Under the pieces are notes generated by a model, which worked only from the letters and a program-made list of their open reading frames with translations, was not told where the DNA came from and did not search any database. Of a stretch of 64,000 nucleotides of DNA, positions 1-7,692 are shown in pieces. Both the position numbers and the translations under genes were made by a program. Position 1 is the first letter of the stretch. The number at the start of each line of letters is the position of its first letter. The stretch spans positions 1,074,768 to 1,138,767 of the forward strand of contig NZ_KB850000.1 of the NCBI RefSeq assembly GCF_000369405.1. The letters run 5' to 3'. Source of the stretch: Acinetobacter sp. ANC 3929. Its GTDB lineage: Bacteria > Pseudomonadota > Gammaproteobacteria > Pseudomonadales > Moraxellaceae.

Positions 1-191
1 CAATCTTCATAAGCTTGTTGAACAGTCGAAATTGCAAATTTCTCATTGTTCATTTCAAAGATTTCCATGATTGGAAACTGAGAGTTCAACACCTCAAAAG
101 TTGAAGTTGTTGCAAACGCAATTTTGAATCTTTCAAGGCGGTAAGATTTACGTTCAACCATGCCTTTTTGTACTGGAGTCATTGTTCCCAT
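1..191 (-). CDS. Unrecognised early phage protein, partial at window edge
   Basis: An open frame begins with MGTMTPVQKGMVERKSYR and stays open to the window edge, giving about 63 visible residues. A GAGG ribosome site lies at the end of the upstream zinc-finger gene, whose stop is 4 bases away, so the two are probably translated together. No recognised motif is visible. It belongs to the leftward early operon by position. Function unknown. Confidence 0.6.
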   Translation of the reverse strand, partial: MGTMTPVQKGMVERKSYRLERFKIAFATTSTFEVLNSQFPIMEIFEMNNEKFAISTVQQAYED

Positions 192-195
192 AGGT

Positions 196-408
196 TTATC
201 CTCGAAAATGTTTTTGTTTTGCTTCGAGTGCAGTCTGGCAACCAATACATAATGTCACGCTGCCAAGTCTGCGTCGTTGTTCAGGAATTTCTGTGCCGCA
301 TTCTTCACATTGGAAATAGATGGTAAATTCCTCACGCTTTGCATTGTGCAAAGCGTGGTCAAGATCAGTTTGAGAAATATCTGCTGCTACATCTGCAAAA
401 TCAGGCAT
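196..408 (-). CDS. DksA/TraR-type C4 zinc-finger protein
   Basis: A 70-residue protein with the pattern C-E-E-C-G...C-I-G-C-Q (two CxxC pairs about 17 residues apart, residues 34-57), as in the zinc finger of DksA/TraR proteins. Small TraR-like proteins are common in Mu-like and other phages and in the family bind the RNA polymerase secondary channel, mimicking DksA with ppGpp. This one is about the length of F-plasmid TraR. Its start overlaps the stop of a 30-codon membrane-peptide frame by 8 bases, pointing to translational coupling inside the leftward early operon. Family assignment is firm; a role in shifting host transcription is inference. Confidence 0.8.
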   Translation of the reverse strand: MPDFADVAADISQTDLDHALHNAKREEFTIYFQCEECGTEIPEQRRRLGSVTLCIGCQTALEAKQKHFRG

Positions 409-493
409 GGCAACCTCCGAACATTTCAGTTAAGGCTAAACAAATGATGCAAGTTGCAACTAGCAGCCAAACTATGATCAATGCTTTATTCAT
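401..493 (-). CDS. Tiny single-span membrane peptide (30 aa)
   Basis: The frame reads MNKALIIVWLLVATCIICLA and then ten more residues. It is one hydrophobic helix (residues about 4-23) with a short tail. A strong GGAGGTG ribosome site sits directly before the ATG, overlapping the end of the B gene, and the stop overlaps the zinc-finger start. The ribosome site and the packed spacing support a real gene despite the length. Function unknown. Confidence 0.55.
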   Translation of the reverse strand: MNKALIIVWLLVATCIICLALTEMFGGCHA

Positions 494-495
494 CG

Positions 496-1677
496 TTACA
501 CCTCCATCACTACGTCACGGGTAACAACTGCCTCACCAAGTTCTGCTGCAACATTGAGCGCACCAACTAAGAGGTTGCCCACTGCCAATGGGTATAAAAG
601 GCTTTCTTCTTTTTTATTGCGCCCAACGCTGCGAGTAAGTTTTTCGCAGATGGCATCAAGACCAGACTGGTCAATAAATTCTGAAAGGTCACGTTCAGCC
701 GAGTTACAACGGTGCTTTAAGTACTCGCATAATTGATTTTGTGTGAAGGCTTCAAGCGTCACGATTTCACAACGTTGAACAACTTCTCGGACTTCAGGAT
801 TGTTCTCTGCAAGTTTGATTTTCAACTCATCTTGACCAATCAAAATCACAGATATCAAAGGCGTAAATCCGTTTTTTAACTCGATGAATCGTTTTAAGTG
901 TTTGAGTGTTGGTAGCGGTAAACTGTGTGCTTCTTCAATCAAAATGACATGGTGATAGCCAGCACGACTGGACTCTTTAAGTACCGAGTGAATTTGTTGA
1001 TACAAGGCTTCAATTGAACGCTTTGGATTCACACTTGGGGCAACAGCTCTCAAAATCGCAGAGGCAATATGACTGGCTTTAAGTGTTTTACCTTTAATGT
1101 CGTCAGCTTCAGCACCAATCACATAAGGTTTAATCACTATCGTTGGTGTGCGCTCACGTTCAATACGATCCAAAGTTTCATCATGCAGTGTGGTTTTGCC
1201 TGCACCTGATTGACCTGTAACGGCAATAAAAGTGCTGTTGCCTTTGATGCATTGCCACATTGCCTCACGGACATAGTTGATATCTGGATTGCTATAAAGT
1301 TCACTGGCTTCACGAAGTTCTTCGGTGAAAATGTCCTTAAATAGCTTGAATTTCTTCTTAGCGGCTGGTGTTAGTGTTTGTTTGCGTAGTAGCATAAGTT
1401 GCTCTTCCTCTGGTTGAGTAGTTGCTGCTGGCATGCTTGGCTCTTGGTCGTTTCGAGCATGCTGGTCAGCCGCTAATGCTTGTTGAATGTCTTCTTTTGC
1501 AATGCCATTGCTCTCTAAACATGCAATGAATTGCGCTAAAAACTGCTCTTGTTTTTTCTTTGGCTTTTGTCCGTGTAAAACGAATAAATTGATCGTTGCA
1601 CCACTGACATTAATTGCCTTTGAAATTCGGTTTTGCTTCAGGTCATGCTTTAAAAGTAGTTGTTTTAATGCGCTCAT
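496..1677 (-). CDS. Mu B-like ATP-dependent transposition target protein
   Basis: A 393-residue AAA+ ATPase with an N-terminal helix-turn-helix-like segment (about residues 1-45), Walker A GQSGAGKT at 155-162 and a Walker B-like VILIEEAH near 245. In Mu, B binds target DNA as ATP filaments, delivers target to transposase A and gives target immunity. It lies three bases after the transposase gene in the same leftward operon, the classic A-B order. It is longer than Mu B (about 312 residues) because of an extended linker after the N-terminal domain. Family call is strong. Confidence 0.9.
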   Translation of the reverse strand: MSALKQLLLKHDLKQNRISKAINVSGATINLFVLHGQKPKKKQEQFLAQFIACLESNGIAKEDIQQALAADQHARNDQEPSMPAATTQPEEEQLMLLRKQTLTPAAKKKFKLFKDIFTEELREASELYSNPDINYVREAMWQCIKGNSTFIAVTGQSGAGKTTLHDETLDRIERERTPTIVIKPYVIGAEADDIKGKTLKASHIASAILRAVAPSVNPKRSIEALYQQIHSVLKESSRAGYHHVILIEEAHSLPLPTLKHLKRFIELKNGFTPLISVILIGQDELKIKLAENNPEVREVVQRCEIVTLEAFTQNQLCEYLKHRCNSAERDLSEFIDQSGLDAICEKLTRSVGRNKKEESLLYPLAVGNLLVGALNVAAELGEAVVTRDVVMEV

Positions 1678-1680
1678 TGA

Positions 1681-3432
1681 TTACTCTCCAACTACTCGTA
1701 AAGTAGGTTTTGGCTTTTCCGCAGCTGCTTTAATTCCATTCACGATGTCTTGAATCGCTTCTTGTGGAACTTGACCATCTGTGAAGGTTTGTTTTAAGGC
1801 AGTCATGTGGATGTCTGCATTCCATAAGTCACCAACTAAACCGCGAATCTGTTTTGCTGCTTGGATCAGGTTGATTGGTGCTGTTTGGCGACGTTGTTCT
1901 GGCGTGGTGATTTGTTCACCAGCACGGGTGATGTAGTTTGGTACTTCTGTTGCGCGGACATCTGCCATCGCATTGATTTGTCCTTGATAGGCTGGCTTTT
2001 TCTTGGCAATAGCCTTATCAACTTGCTCTAGGGTGTTGGCGTTGTATGCATTTTTCAGGATACGTTTGCGGTTTTCGTCAATCGGGCTATGTGGCATCGT
2101 TTTCATTTCTTCACCAATGATTGCCGCATCTTGGCTAAAGCCGACCCAATCGACCTGTAATGGTTCACAAGTGAATGCAATCTCATTGCCGTATTGATCC
2201 ATCCCCAGCACATCGATACATGGTGCACGGTATGGGTTTACAACTACTTTGACTTTTGCCTTTGGATAGATACCGTCAACATGGCGCACGTCATAATCTT
2301 GAGAGCCATAACCAACAATTGAGTGGCTAACCGTCAGATTTGCCTTAACAGTTTTTTCAACTGGAGTAGTACTGATTAACTCTTTGCAAAGTGCCATTGG
2401 TGGAGCTTTGCGAAGTTGCTCTGGCTTAATGGTTTGCCACACTGCATTACGTGTTTGACCTGTACGTCTGTGCTTATTTTTTTCGTTGAAAGAAATTCGC
2501 CATTCAGCAGCCAATTGATTGAGCTGTTCAATATTGATGATTTCCATGAAACGTAAGCGGCTTTCAAACTGTGTCTCTACAATGTTTTGAGCATTTTCCA
2601 CTTGCCCCTTAGCTTGTGAGTTGCCTGTTGCATGGGCGATCAAAGTGACATCTAAACGTTCAAGCAAGTTTTTGAATAAGCCTGAAGTGTTGGCACAACC
2701 TTTATCTGTGTACAAAATGTTTGGTACACCGTGCATTGGTTCACGGTCAGAGCGTTTCTGAATTTCATTTAGAAAAACTTGAATTAAGTTTTCAGAGCTT
2801 TCACTGCCAGTCACATATTCGACATAAATTGAGCCACTGAAATGGTCGGTGATCACGTAACGGATCACTCTGTCATTCTCAATTTTCTTAACATTTGCAG
2901 GCTTGTTCTTATAGAACTTTTTCTCGTCCATCACTTGCATACCGCCTTTTGGAAGGTAGAAAAGTACGCAGACTGATGCATCAACTTGTTTGACGTGATT
3001 TGGGTGCAATGATCTTTGCTGAGTATGTGCAGTTGGTGTTGCAAGTTGCTTTGGATGGCACATGTTCTGCTTCATGACTCGCGCAATAGTCGCAGCTGAA
3101 ACGTCGGGTGCTTTGCCATTAGCCTTGAGAATTTCTAATGCTGTTGTGATTGGTAAAGTCTTTTTCCCGGTTGCACGTGTTGCCACATGCACCATGCCAC
3201 CAATGGTTTCTGCTACTTGAGCTGAAACTATGGTTTTACCTTTGTCTGAGCGTGGCTTTCTCTCAGATTTAAAACCTACTGATTCAAGTTCACGATAGAG
3301 TTGTGGTCGACTGAGCTGTAGAAAGTCACATGCAATTTTGATAATTTCAGCTTTGCCACCAAACTTAGCTGCCTTAAGTTTGGCTGCAACTTCGCGCAAG
3401 TAGTCTTGTTTTGCTAAGTTTGGAGTAGTCAT
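1681..3432 (-). CDS. Mu A-like DDE transposase
   Basis: A 583-residue transposase of the MuA/rve class. The catalytic triad can be read directly: D151 (VKQVDAS), D243 (LYTDKG) and E279 (GQVENAQ), giving D,D-35-E spacing. The N-terminal about 130 residues carry DNA-binding helix-turn-helix segments, and the C-terminal beta-barrel and tail would contact the B protein. The enzyme nicks the phage ends and joins them to target DNA for integration and replicative transposition. It is followed at once by the B gene and preceded two bases upstream by a DUF3102-type gene. It is somewhat shorter than Mu A (663 residues). Confidence 0.93.
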   Translation of the reverse strand: MTTPNLAKQDYLREVAAKLKAAKFGGKAEIIKIACDFLQLSRPQLYRELESVGFKSERKPRSDKGKTIVSAQVAETIGGMVHVATRATGKKTLPITTALEILKANGKAPDVSAATIARVMKQNMCHPKQLATPTAHTQQRSLHPNHVKQVDASVCVLFYLPKGGMQVMDEKKFYKNKPANVKKIENDRVIRYVITDHFSGSIYVEYVTGSESSENLIQVFLNEIQKRSDREPMHGVPNILYTDKGCANTSGLFKNLLERLDVTLIAHATGNSQAKGQVENAQNIVETQFESRLRFMEIINIEQLNQLAAEWRISFNEKNKHRRTGQTRNAVWQTIKPEQLRKAPPMALCKELISTTPVEKTVKANLTVSHSIVGYGSQDYDVRHVDGIYPKAKVKVVVNPYRAPCIDVLGMDQYGNEIAFTCEPLQVDWVGFSQDAAIIGEEMKTMPHSPIDENRKRILKNAYNANTLEQVDKAIAKKKPAYQGQINAMADVRATEVPNYITRAGEQITTPEQRRQTAPINLIQAAKQIRGLVGDLWNADIHMTALKQTFTDGQVPQEAIQDIVNGIKAAAEKPKPTLRVVGE

Positions 3433-3434
3433 AA

Positions 3435-4319
3435 TTACTGCTCCAATACTGTTTCAGGTTCAACAGTTATCATCTGATCTGCTGGCATCCATTCAGGCTT
3501 AACCATCGCTTCAAAATCAATTTGAATACCAAGTGCAAGGCTCGTTTGAGCAATCTGCTGGAAAGTCGCAACCACCGAAGCCTCAAGCTGATCTTGAAGA
3601 TCGAAAAGACTGTGTTCATCAATTGCATCAATGAATGAGTTGATCTCATTGGTAAAGCGAACAGTGTTGTTATGCATGGTTAGGCAAGCACTATTGAGTT
3701 CTTCTAATACCTTGCTTTGAAGTTGCTGTTGTTCAGTTTGTTGGCGTTTTAAGATCGTCGCTTGGCTTGAGGTCTTGCTTAGCTCAGTATCAAGCTTGTT
3801 TATTTTTTGGTCTTTAGCTTGGATCAGCTGATCTTTTGCAGCACTTTCTGATTTAGCATCCCTTAAGTTTTTTCTTAATTCACTTGTGGTCATACGATCA
3901 ATATCATCTAGGGTGATATCGTGAACGCTGCCACCAGCACTAAGTTCTGCAATTTCGTCATCATCCAAAACAAGTAATTCCAGCAACTTTGACTGGTTGC
4001 CTGCGGCTTTCAAAACGGACAAATTGTCCGTTTTGGAAAATTTAAGAGCTGCTGACATAAAGCGACGAGCCGCACGCTCATTGATGTTGAGCATTTCAGT
4101 GCGTTGTTTAAACTCACCGTGTGGGGTAACTTCTTTTAAAAGAACAAGTCGCTTACCCAACTCTAAGCAAGCTTCAACTGTGCGACGTTGGTAAAAGCGA
4201 ATCTCGTCTTCTAATGCGCCTACAGTCAGCGAGCCTTCATAGCCAAGTGATACAGCTAATTGACCTAGCTTTTGTGCATGTTCAGAAATAGCAATTTCTG
4301 TTGTTTGTTCTAAATCCAT
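3435..4319 (-). CDS. DUF3102-type early phage protein
   Basis: A 294-residue protein beginning MDLEQTTEIAISEHAQ. The start at 4319 is preferred because GAGGTC lies 6-7 bases upstream and because longer readings would run into the preceding gene, which ends at 4327. Residues about 15-120 resemble the DUF3102 helical domain (pattern SLTVGALEDEIRFYQRRT...LLKEVTPHGEF). Residues about 165-225 form a predicted coiled coil rich in K, Q and D. DUF3102 proteins occur next to transposases in Mu-like phages; their biochemical role is not established to my knowledge. It is tightly packed with the transposase gene (2-base gap). Confidence 0.7.
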   Translation of the reverse strand: MDLEQTTEIAISEHAQKLGQLAVSLGYEGSLTVGALEDEIRFYQRRTVEACLELGKRLVLLKEVTPHGEFKQRTEMLNINERAARRFMSAALKFSKTDNLSVLKAAGNQSKLLELLVLDDDEIAELSAGGSVHDITLDDIDRMTTSELRKNLRDAKSESAAKDQLIQAKDQKINKLDTELSKTSSQATILKRQQTEQQQLQSKVLEELNSACLTMHNNTVRFTNEINSFIDAIDEHSLFDLQDQLEASVVATFQQIAQTSLALGIQIDFEAMVKPEWMPADQMITVEPETVLEQ

Positions 4320-4326
4320 GATGACC

Positions 4327-4617
4327 TCAATAAGCTCTTGTACGTTGTTCAATTTCAGCAATACGTGCTTTTGCACGTTCGATTTCTGTGTCATGCGCTT
4401 TGGCGATCCGCACAACTGCTGTGCCTAAAGTGTATGAGCCGTCGTCTTCTTGCTTGGCTAAGCCTTCAGCAATGAGTGTTTGTAATTGGCGATGAATCTG
4501 TGCAGGCGATTCATCTAATTGTTTTGCAAGGTCTTGATTGGTTACACCTTGCAAGCTGTGCCCACTTAAAGCCTTTAGAACTTTGAGGACTTTTTCTGCT
4601 GCTTTAACGGTGCTCAT
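4327..4617 (-). CDS. Small IclR-type winged-helix DNA-binding protein
   Basis: A 96-residue protein equal to just the N-terminal winged helix of IclR regulators: VKAAEKVLKVLKAL, then QDLAKQLDESPAQIHRQL and a wing with DGSYTLG. No effector-binding domain follows, only a short basic helical tail. Single-domain versions like this occur in Mu-like early regions. Its start overlaps the end of the 48-codon upstream frame by 14 bases. A regulatory or transposition-accessory role is inference. Confidence 0.72.
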   Translation of the reverse strand: MSTVKAAEKVLKVLKALSGHSLQGVTNQDLAKQLDESPAQIHRQLQTLIAEGLAKQEDDGSYTLGTAVVRIAKAHDTEIERAKARIAEIEQRTRAY

Positions 4618-4750
4618 GCTTCATGCTCTCCAGTTGTATGGACAAGATTTTGTTTTCTTGGAGCAATAACTCATTGTCATTTTCCGCAAAACACCAGCCC
4701 ATAAATGCAACCACCATCAGTGCAAAAATGATCCCTGTTAATGTATTCAT
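4604..4750 (-). CDS. Small membrane-anchored coiled-coil protein (48 aa)
   Basis: The frame begins MNTLTGIIFALMVVAFMGWC and continues with a charged heptad-like tail (LLLQENKILSIQLESM). It is one membrane helix followed by a short coiled coil. AGGAAG lies 7-10 bases before the ATG. It sits between the Ner-like gene and the winged-helix gene in the early operon, overlapping the latter, so coupled translation is likely. No family recognised. Confidence 0.55.
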   Translation of the reverse strand: MNTLTGIIFALMVVAFMGWCFAENDNELLLQENKILSIQLESMKHEHR

Positions 4751-4804
4751 GACACTTTCTTCCTAAATTTTTAAAAAAAGGGTTAAAAAAAGGTTAAAAA
4801 GCGG

Positions 4805-5020
4805 TTAATCTATATCGGTTGGTTTTGGAATGACTTTTAAACCCAAGGCAACTGCAATCTCGTGCCCCTTTCCATAAAAGCCTTTTCGAGCACCTGTCAT
4901 TACTCGATAGACATCATTTGGATCAAAGCCGTTTTCGATTGCGAATTGTTTAAGTGTCTTGCCTTGAGCATTTAGGTTCTTTTTGACCTCTGCTTTAGTA
5001 AGCGTTGCTTCACTAGACAT
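4805..5020 (-). CDS. Ner-like small DNA-binding protein, first gene of the early operon
   Basis: A 71-residue protein beginning MSSEATLTKAEVKKNLN. The start at 5020 is chosen because AGGAG lies 8 bases upstream; in-frame ATGs further upstream fall in the operator region. The core LKQFAIENGFDPNDVYRVMTG is a helix-turn-helix, followed by KGHEIAVALGLK. Proteins of this type open the early operon of Mu-like phages and, like Mu Ner, are expected to turn down early and repressor transcription. Fold assignment is good; the Ner role rests on position. Confidence 0.72.
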   Translation of the reverse strand: MSSEATLTKAEVKKNLNAQGKTLKQFAIENGFDPNDVYRVMTGARKGFYGKGHEIAVALGLKVIPKPTDID

Positions 5021-5040
5021 TTTATGAACTCCTATCAGTG

Positions 5041-5070
5041 TTGAAATGGTGCACATATGCACCTTATTAA
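5041..5070 (+). promoter_or_regulatory. Candidate repressor promoter
   Basis: TTGAAA (5041-5046) is followed after 18 bases by TATTAA (5065-5070), or after 17 bases by TTATTA. The spacer contains the perfect dyad at 5048-5063. It faces the repressor gene at 5122. Sequence match only. Confidence 0.45.
5048..5063. promoter_or_regulatory. Perfect dyad operator candidate in divergent control region
   Basis: GGTGCACATATGCACC is GGTGCA, four bases, TGCACC. It lies between the -35 and -10 candidates of the repressor promoter and just downstream of the leftward early promoter. That is where a repressor or Ner-like protein could control both directions. Which protein binds is unknown. Confidence 0.5.
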
Positions 5071-5074
5071 TCTG

Positions 5075-5103
5075 ATATTAGTTCATATATAACCTTATTT
5101 CAA
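5075..5103 (-). promoter_or_regulatory. Candidate leftward early promoter
   Basis: On the minus strand TTGAAA (5103-5098), 17 bases, TAATAT (5080-5075): a good sigma-70 match with ideal spacing, pointing into the Ner-like gene that starts at 5020. It would drive the whole early operon. Start point not proven. Confidence 0.6.
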
Positions 5104-5121
5104 CTTATTTTAGGTCTATTT

Positions 5122-5781
5122 ATGCCAATTTTAACTTCCGAAAGATTTAAATCTGAGCGAAAGAGGTTAAATCTGAGCCAAGAAGCCTTGGCAAATCTCA
5201 TAGATGTGAGCGAGTCGACTATTAAGCGTTGGGAGAACGGTGCGTCTATTCCAAGTGACAAGCTTGCTCAATGCGCTAATGAAGGCTTTGATATTGTTTT
5301 TGTTCTACTAGGTAAGAAGTTTGATGAGGTAGCATTTTCAAATTCTCACTTTGAAGATGAATTTGCACTTGTGAATGTTTTTGATGTAGATATTTCCGCT
5401 GGTCATGGATCAATATGTGCTGGTGATGCAAAGCCTGTGAGCCGTTTAGCATTCAGAAAAGATTGGCTTTCAAAAAATGGTCTATATTCAAAAGATTTAT
5501 TAATTGTTTACGCGAAGGGAGATTCAATGCTCCCGACAATCCAAGATAAAGAAAAGCTACTCGTTAATTCTGCTGATAAAGAATTAACTGATGGGTTTAT
5601 TTATATAATTCGTAATAATGAGAATTATTGGGTGAAACGTGTGCAGCGACAATTTGATGGATCGTTGCTTTTAATCTCTGATAATAAATTGTATCCACCT
5701 ATGCAACTTGATTTGAATGAAGCAAATGATGTGGAGATCATTGGTCGTTGGATTCCACCAAGTCGTGCAACTTTCTACTAA
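5122..5781 (+). CDS. Prophage repressor: XRE helix-turn-helix plus S24 (LexA-type) peptidase
   Basis: A 219-residue CI/LexA-type repressor. Residues about 8-60 are an XRE helix-turn-helix (SQEALANLIDVSESTIKRWENG). The C-terminal S24 domain has a likely autocleavage bond A93-G94 (DISAGHG), nucleophile S135 (KGDSMLPT) and catalytic K172 (WVKRVQ). RecA-stimulated self-cleavage is known for this family, so the prophage should be SOS-inducible, unlike Mu, whose c repressor is not of this type. It is transcribed divergently from the Ner-like/transposase operon across 5021-5121, and the lipoprotein gene follows 14 bases after its stop. Confidence 0.9.
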   Translation: MPILTSERFKSERKRLNLSQEALANLIDVSESTIKRWENGASIPSDKLAQCANEGFDIVFVLLGKKFDEVAFSNSHFEDEFALVNVFDVDISAGHGSICAGDAKPVSRLAFRKDWLSKNGLYSKDLLIVYAKGDSMLPTIQDKEKLLVNSADKELTDGFIYIIRNNENYWVKRVQRQFDGSLLLISDNKLYPPMQLDLNEANDVEIIGRWIPPSRATFY

Positions 5782-5795
5782 CTAGGTCTTTAGAA

Positions 5796-6389
5796 ATGAA
5801 AAAGTTTTTATTGTTAGGTGTGATTTTATTAGCAGCTTGTTCAAAGCAAGAATTACCAAAAACTGATACTCAAGATGGTCGTGAGATAAAGTCTTATATC
5901 AATAAGCATTACGGTGAAAATGAGCCAGCTGCTCAGATTGATTTCTTACAACTTACAGAGGTCGCAATTAATAGCTTGCCCCATGCACAAGCTAGTTATA
6001 ATGCCAATGCTACAGAAGTTAAATTCTTACCTAAGAACACCGCCTCTGATAGTAAGTTTGAAAAGTTTAATGACTGGTATAGCGTTAAAATAATTAGAGA
6101 TGCTGATTCAGAAAAATGGGAAAGCTTTTTAGTTGAGGTTTTAGATAAGCAAGGTTATGAACAGTCTAAAAAAGCTTCATTTAATGCTTGTAAGGATGTT
6201 TGGAAAAACATAGATAATCGTGTGCCTGCCATCATTGATGAGCTTGCTGCAAAAATAGAAGGTTATGAAAAATCTGATTCAACCGCAGCAACGATACAAG
6301 TCCGCAATGGATATAGATTTAATCTTGATGCAAGTCATTTTAAAGATGGATATCCAGTAGTATGTGCCATTGCATACGATAAAAATTAA
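5796..6389 (+). CDS. Prophage-encoded lipoprotein of unknown function
   Basis: A 197-residue protein beginning MKKFLLLGVILLAACSKQ: a lipoprotein signal with the lipobox LAAC, so the mature protein starts at Cys15 and is lipid-anchored. The start at 5796 is chosen because it places the signal peptide at the N-terminus; an upstream in-frame ATG lies inside the repressor gene. It has two further cysteines (about C148 and C192). It follows the repressor by 14 bases on the same strand and so is probably expressed in the lysogen. Such genes often alter the host surface or block superinfection, but no family was recognised. Confidence 0.75.
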   Translation: MKKFLLLGVILLAACSKQELPKTDTQDGREIKSYINKHYGENEPAAQIDFLQLTEVAINSLPHAQASYNANATEVKFLPKNTASDSKFEKFNDWYSVKIIRDADSEKWESFLVEVLDKQGYEQSKKASFNACKDVWKNIDNRVPAIIDELAAKIEGYEKSDSTAATIQVRNGYRFNLDASHFKDGYPVVCAIAYDKN

Positions 6390-6397
6390 AAATAAAC

Positions 6398-6416
6398 GGA
6401 AGCCTTTCCGCCTAAT
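6398..6416 (+). promoter_or_regulatory. Late-region 19-nt element, copy 1 (before endolysin)
   Basis: GGAAGCCTTTCCGCCTAAT, nine bases after the lipoprotein stop and 54 bases before the endolysin GTG. It is one of five copies (also 11985, 15508, 21327 and 24515). The core GGAA-N4-TTCC is a dyad, and CTAATAT could serve as a -10. It is probably an activator-dependent late promoter, but an RNA element cannot be excluded. Confidence 0.6.
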
Positions 6417-6443
6417 ATAAAAAGTACCAACTAGACAAACTAG

Positions 6444-6467
6444 CCTCATCATTTGATGAGGTTTTTT
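6444..6467 (+). promoter_or_regulatory. Hairpin covering the endolysin ribosome site
   Basis: CCTCATCA, two bases, TGATGAGG followed by six T. The 3' arm holds the only Shine-Dalgarno candidate (GAGG) for the GTG at 6471. The same structure also resembles an intrinsic terminator. It could block translation, end upstream transcription, or both. Confidence 0.55.
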
Positions 6468-6470
6468 GTT

Positions 6471-6917
6471 GTGAGAAAAAAATATATTTTATCTAAGCTT
6501 AGTCTTAGTCGATTAGTCGGACTGCATGTCGAGCTTGAGTCTGTTGTTAAGCGTGCAATCGAAATCACTGAACAAGATTTTGTGGTGGTTGAAGGTGTTC
6601 GTACTAAAGAGCAATGCTACATCAATTACGGTAAAGGTCGAACTGCTGAGCAATGCAAAGCCAAAGGCGTACCAGCGCAATATGCTCAGCCTAAAGTAGC
6701 AAAAGTTACTTGGCTCAATAACCCTCTTTCTAGCAGGCATGTTACTGGTCACGCTGTTGACCTAGTGCCTTATCCAGTGGACTGGAACGATCTAAATAAG
6801 TTCAAGAAAATTTCAGTAGCCATGAAACAGGCAGCAAAAGACCTTGGTGTTGCATTGGATTGGGGTGGCGATTGGCGCAGCTCAAAAGATTATCCACATT
6901 TTGAATTAAAGGGGTGA
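6471..6917 (+). CDS. Endolysin, M15 peptidase (D-Ala-D-Ala carboxypeptidase/VanY type)
   Basis: A 148-residue peptidase with the zinc-binding pattern SRHVTGHAVDL (His and Asp ligands near residue 90) and the second motif DWGGDWRSSKDYPHFEL, both typical of M15 phage endolysins that cut the peptide part of peptidoglycan. No signal peptide is seen, so release needs the holin encoded next. The GTG start at 6471 is placed 9 bases after GAGG; an ATG at 6453 would lie inside the hairpin. It is the first gene of the rightward late region and the counterpart of Mu lys. Confidence 0.88.
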   Translation: MRKKYILSKLSLSRLVGLHVELESVVKRAIEITEQDFVVVEGVRTKEQCYINYGKGRTAEQCKAKGVPAQYAQPKVAKVTWLNNPLSSRHVTGHAVDLVPYPVDWNDLNKFKKISVAMKQAAKDLGVALDWGGDWRSSKDYPHFELKG

Positions 6918-6920
6918 TGT

Positions 6921-7397
6921 ATGGGTTTAGGTAAAGGTCGCAAAGTACCACAATCAGTAAAAACGCAACGTAAAGTAGATGCTGCTGTTGAGGCAGCATT
7001 AAAACAGCAAAATCAAGCTTATGTGAAAGTAAAAGTTCGTGATGATATTGAAATTGAGCAGTTACGAATTGAGCTTGAAAAGGCATCAAAACAACCTACA
7101 CAAATCATTCCAGATTATACAGCAGGGATTTTTGAAGAAGCTTTGCATACAGGCTGGATCGTCAAAAACTGGCATACCGCATGGAAATGGATTTCGACTT
7201 GGGCGTTTGGATTGATCGGATACATTGCTGTGTTTGGCATCCCTCAAGAAATCCTTGTGTTAATACCTGAAGCTTATCAATTAAAAGTGATAGGTCTGAT
7301 CGCTTTAATTGGGTTTGTAGGTCGCTTTATTAATCAAAGCAAATCTAAGCCTTTGCCTCCAGCATCTGACACGCTTAAGGAGAGTGCCGATGTTTGA
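6921..7397 (+). CDS. Putative holin
   Basis: A 158-residue protein with a basic N-terminus, a helical segment (about 35-60) and two membrane helices (about 92-112 and 120-138: AFGLIGYIAVFGI and VIGLIALIGFVGRFI), then a charged tail. It starts four bases after the endolysin stop. Two membrane spans, a charged tail and the position next to the lysis enzyme point to a holin. No sequence-specific holin family is recognised, so the call rests on topology and context. Confidence 0.65.
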   Translation: MGLGKGRKVPQSVKTQRKVDAAVEAALKQQNQAYVKVKVRDDIEIEQLRIELEKASKQPTQIIPDYTAGIFEEALHTGWIVKNWHTAWKWISTWAFGLIGYIAVFGIPQEILVLIPEAYQLKVIGLIALIGFVGRFINQSKSKPLPPASDTLKESADV

Positions 7398-7692
7398 TTT
7401 TTTAAAACTAGGCTTTGCTGAAGTTAATTGGTTGGTTGTCACTGCTATAGGGATTTATGGATGGGTAATTAAAAAATATAGCGCCTCTGCACAAGAATTA
7501 GCTGAATTACGGGTACGTGTAATTCAGATTGAAAACAGCATTAAGGATATGCCATCCAAAGAAGAGCTAGCCGAAATTGAAGGTGATATTAAAGTTTTAA
7601 CGGCCAATATTGGAAGTATCGCTAATTCTGTTGAGAAAGTTGATAAGGCTGTTACACGTATCGAATCCCATTTGATTGATAAGAGTAAATGA
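7390..7692 (+). CDS. Mu gp25-like protein (DUF2730), membrane plus coiled coil
   Basis: A 100-residue protein with one N-terminal membrane helix (about 11-28) and a long coiled coil (ELRVRVIQIENSIKDM through the C-terminus). The start at 7390 is set by AGGAG seven bases upstream. It matches the DUF2730/Mu gp25 type found just before the terminase genes, and may be part of the lysis set (spanin or accessory role not shown). It overlaps the holin end by 8 bases. Confidence 0.7.
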   Translation: MFDFLKLGFAEVNWLVVTAIGIYGWVIKKYSASAQELAELRVRVIQIENSIKDMPSKEELAEIEGDIKVLTANIGSIANSVEKVDKAVTRIESHLIDKSK

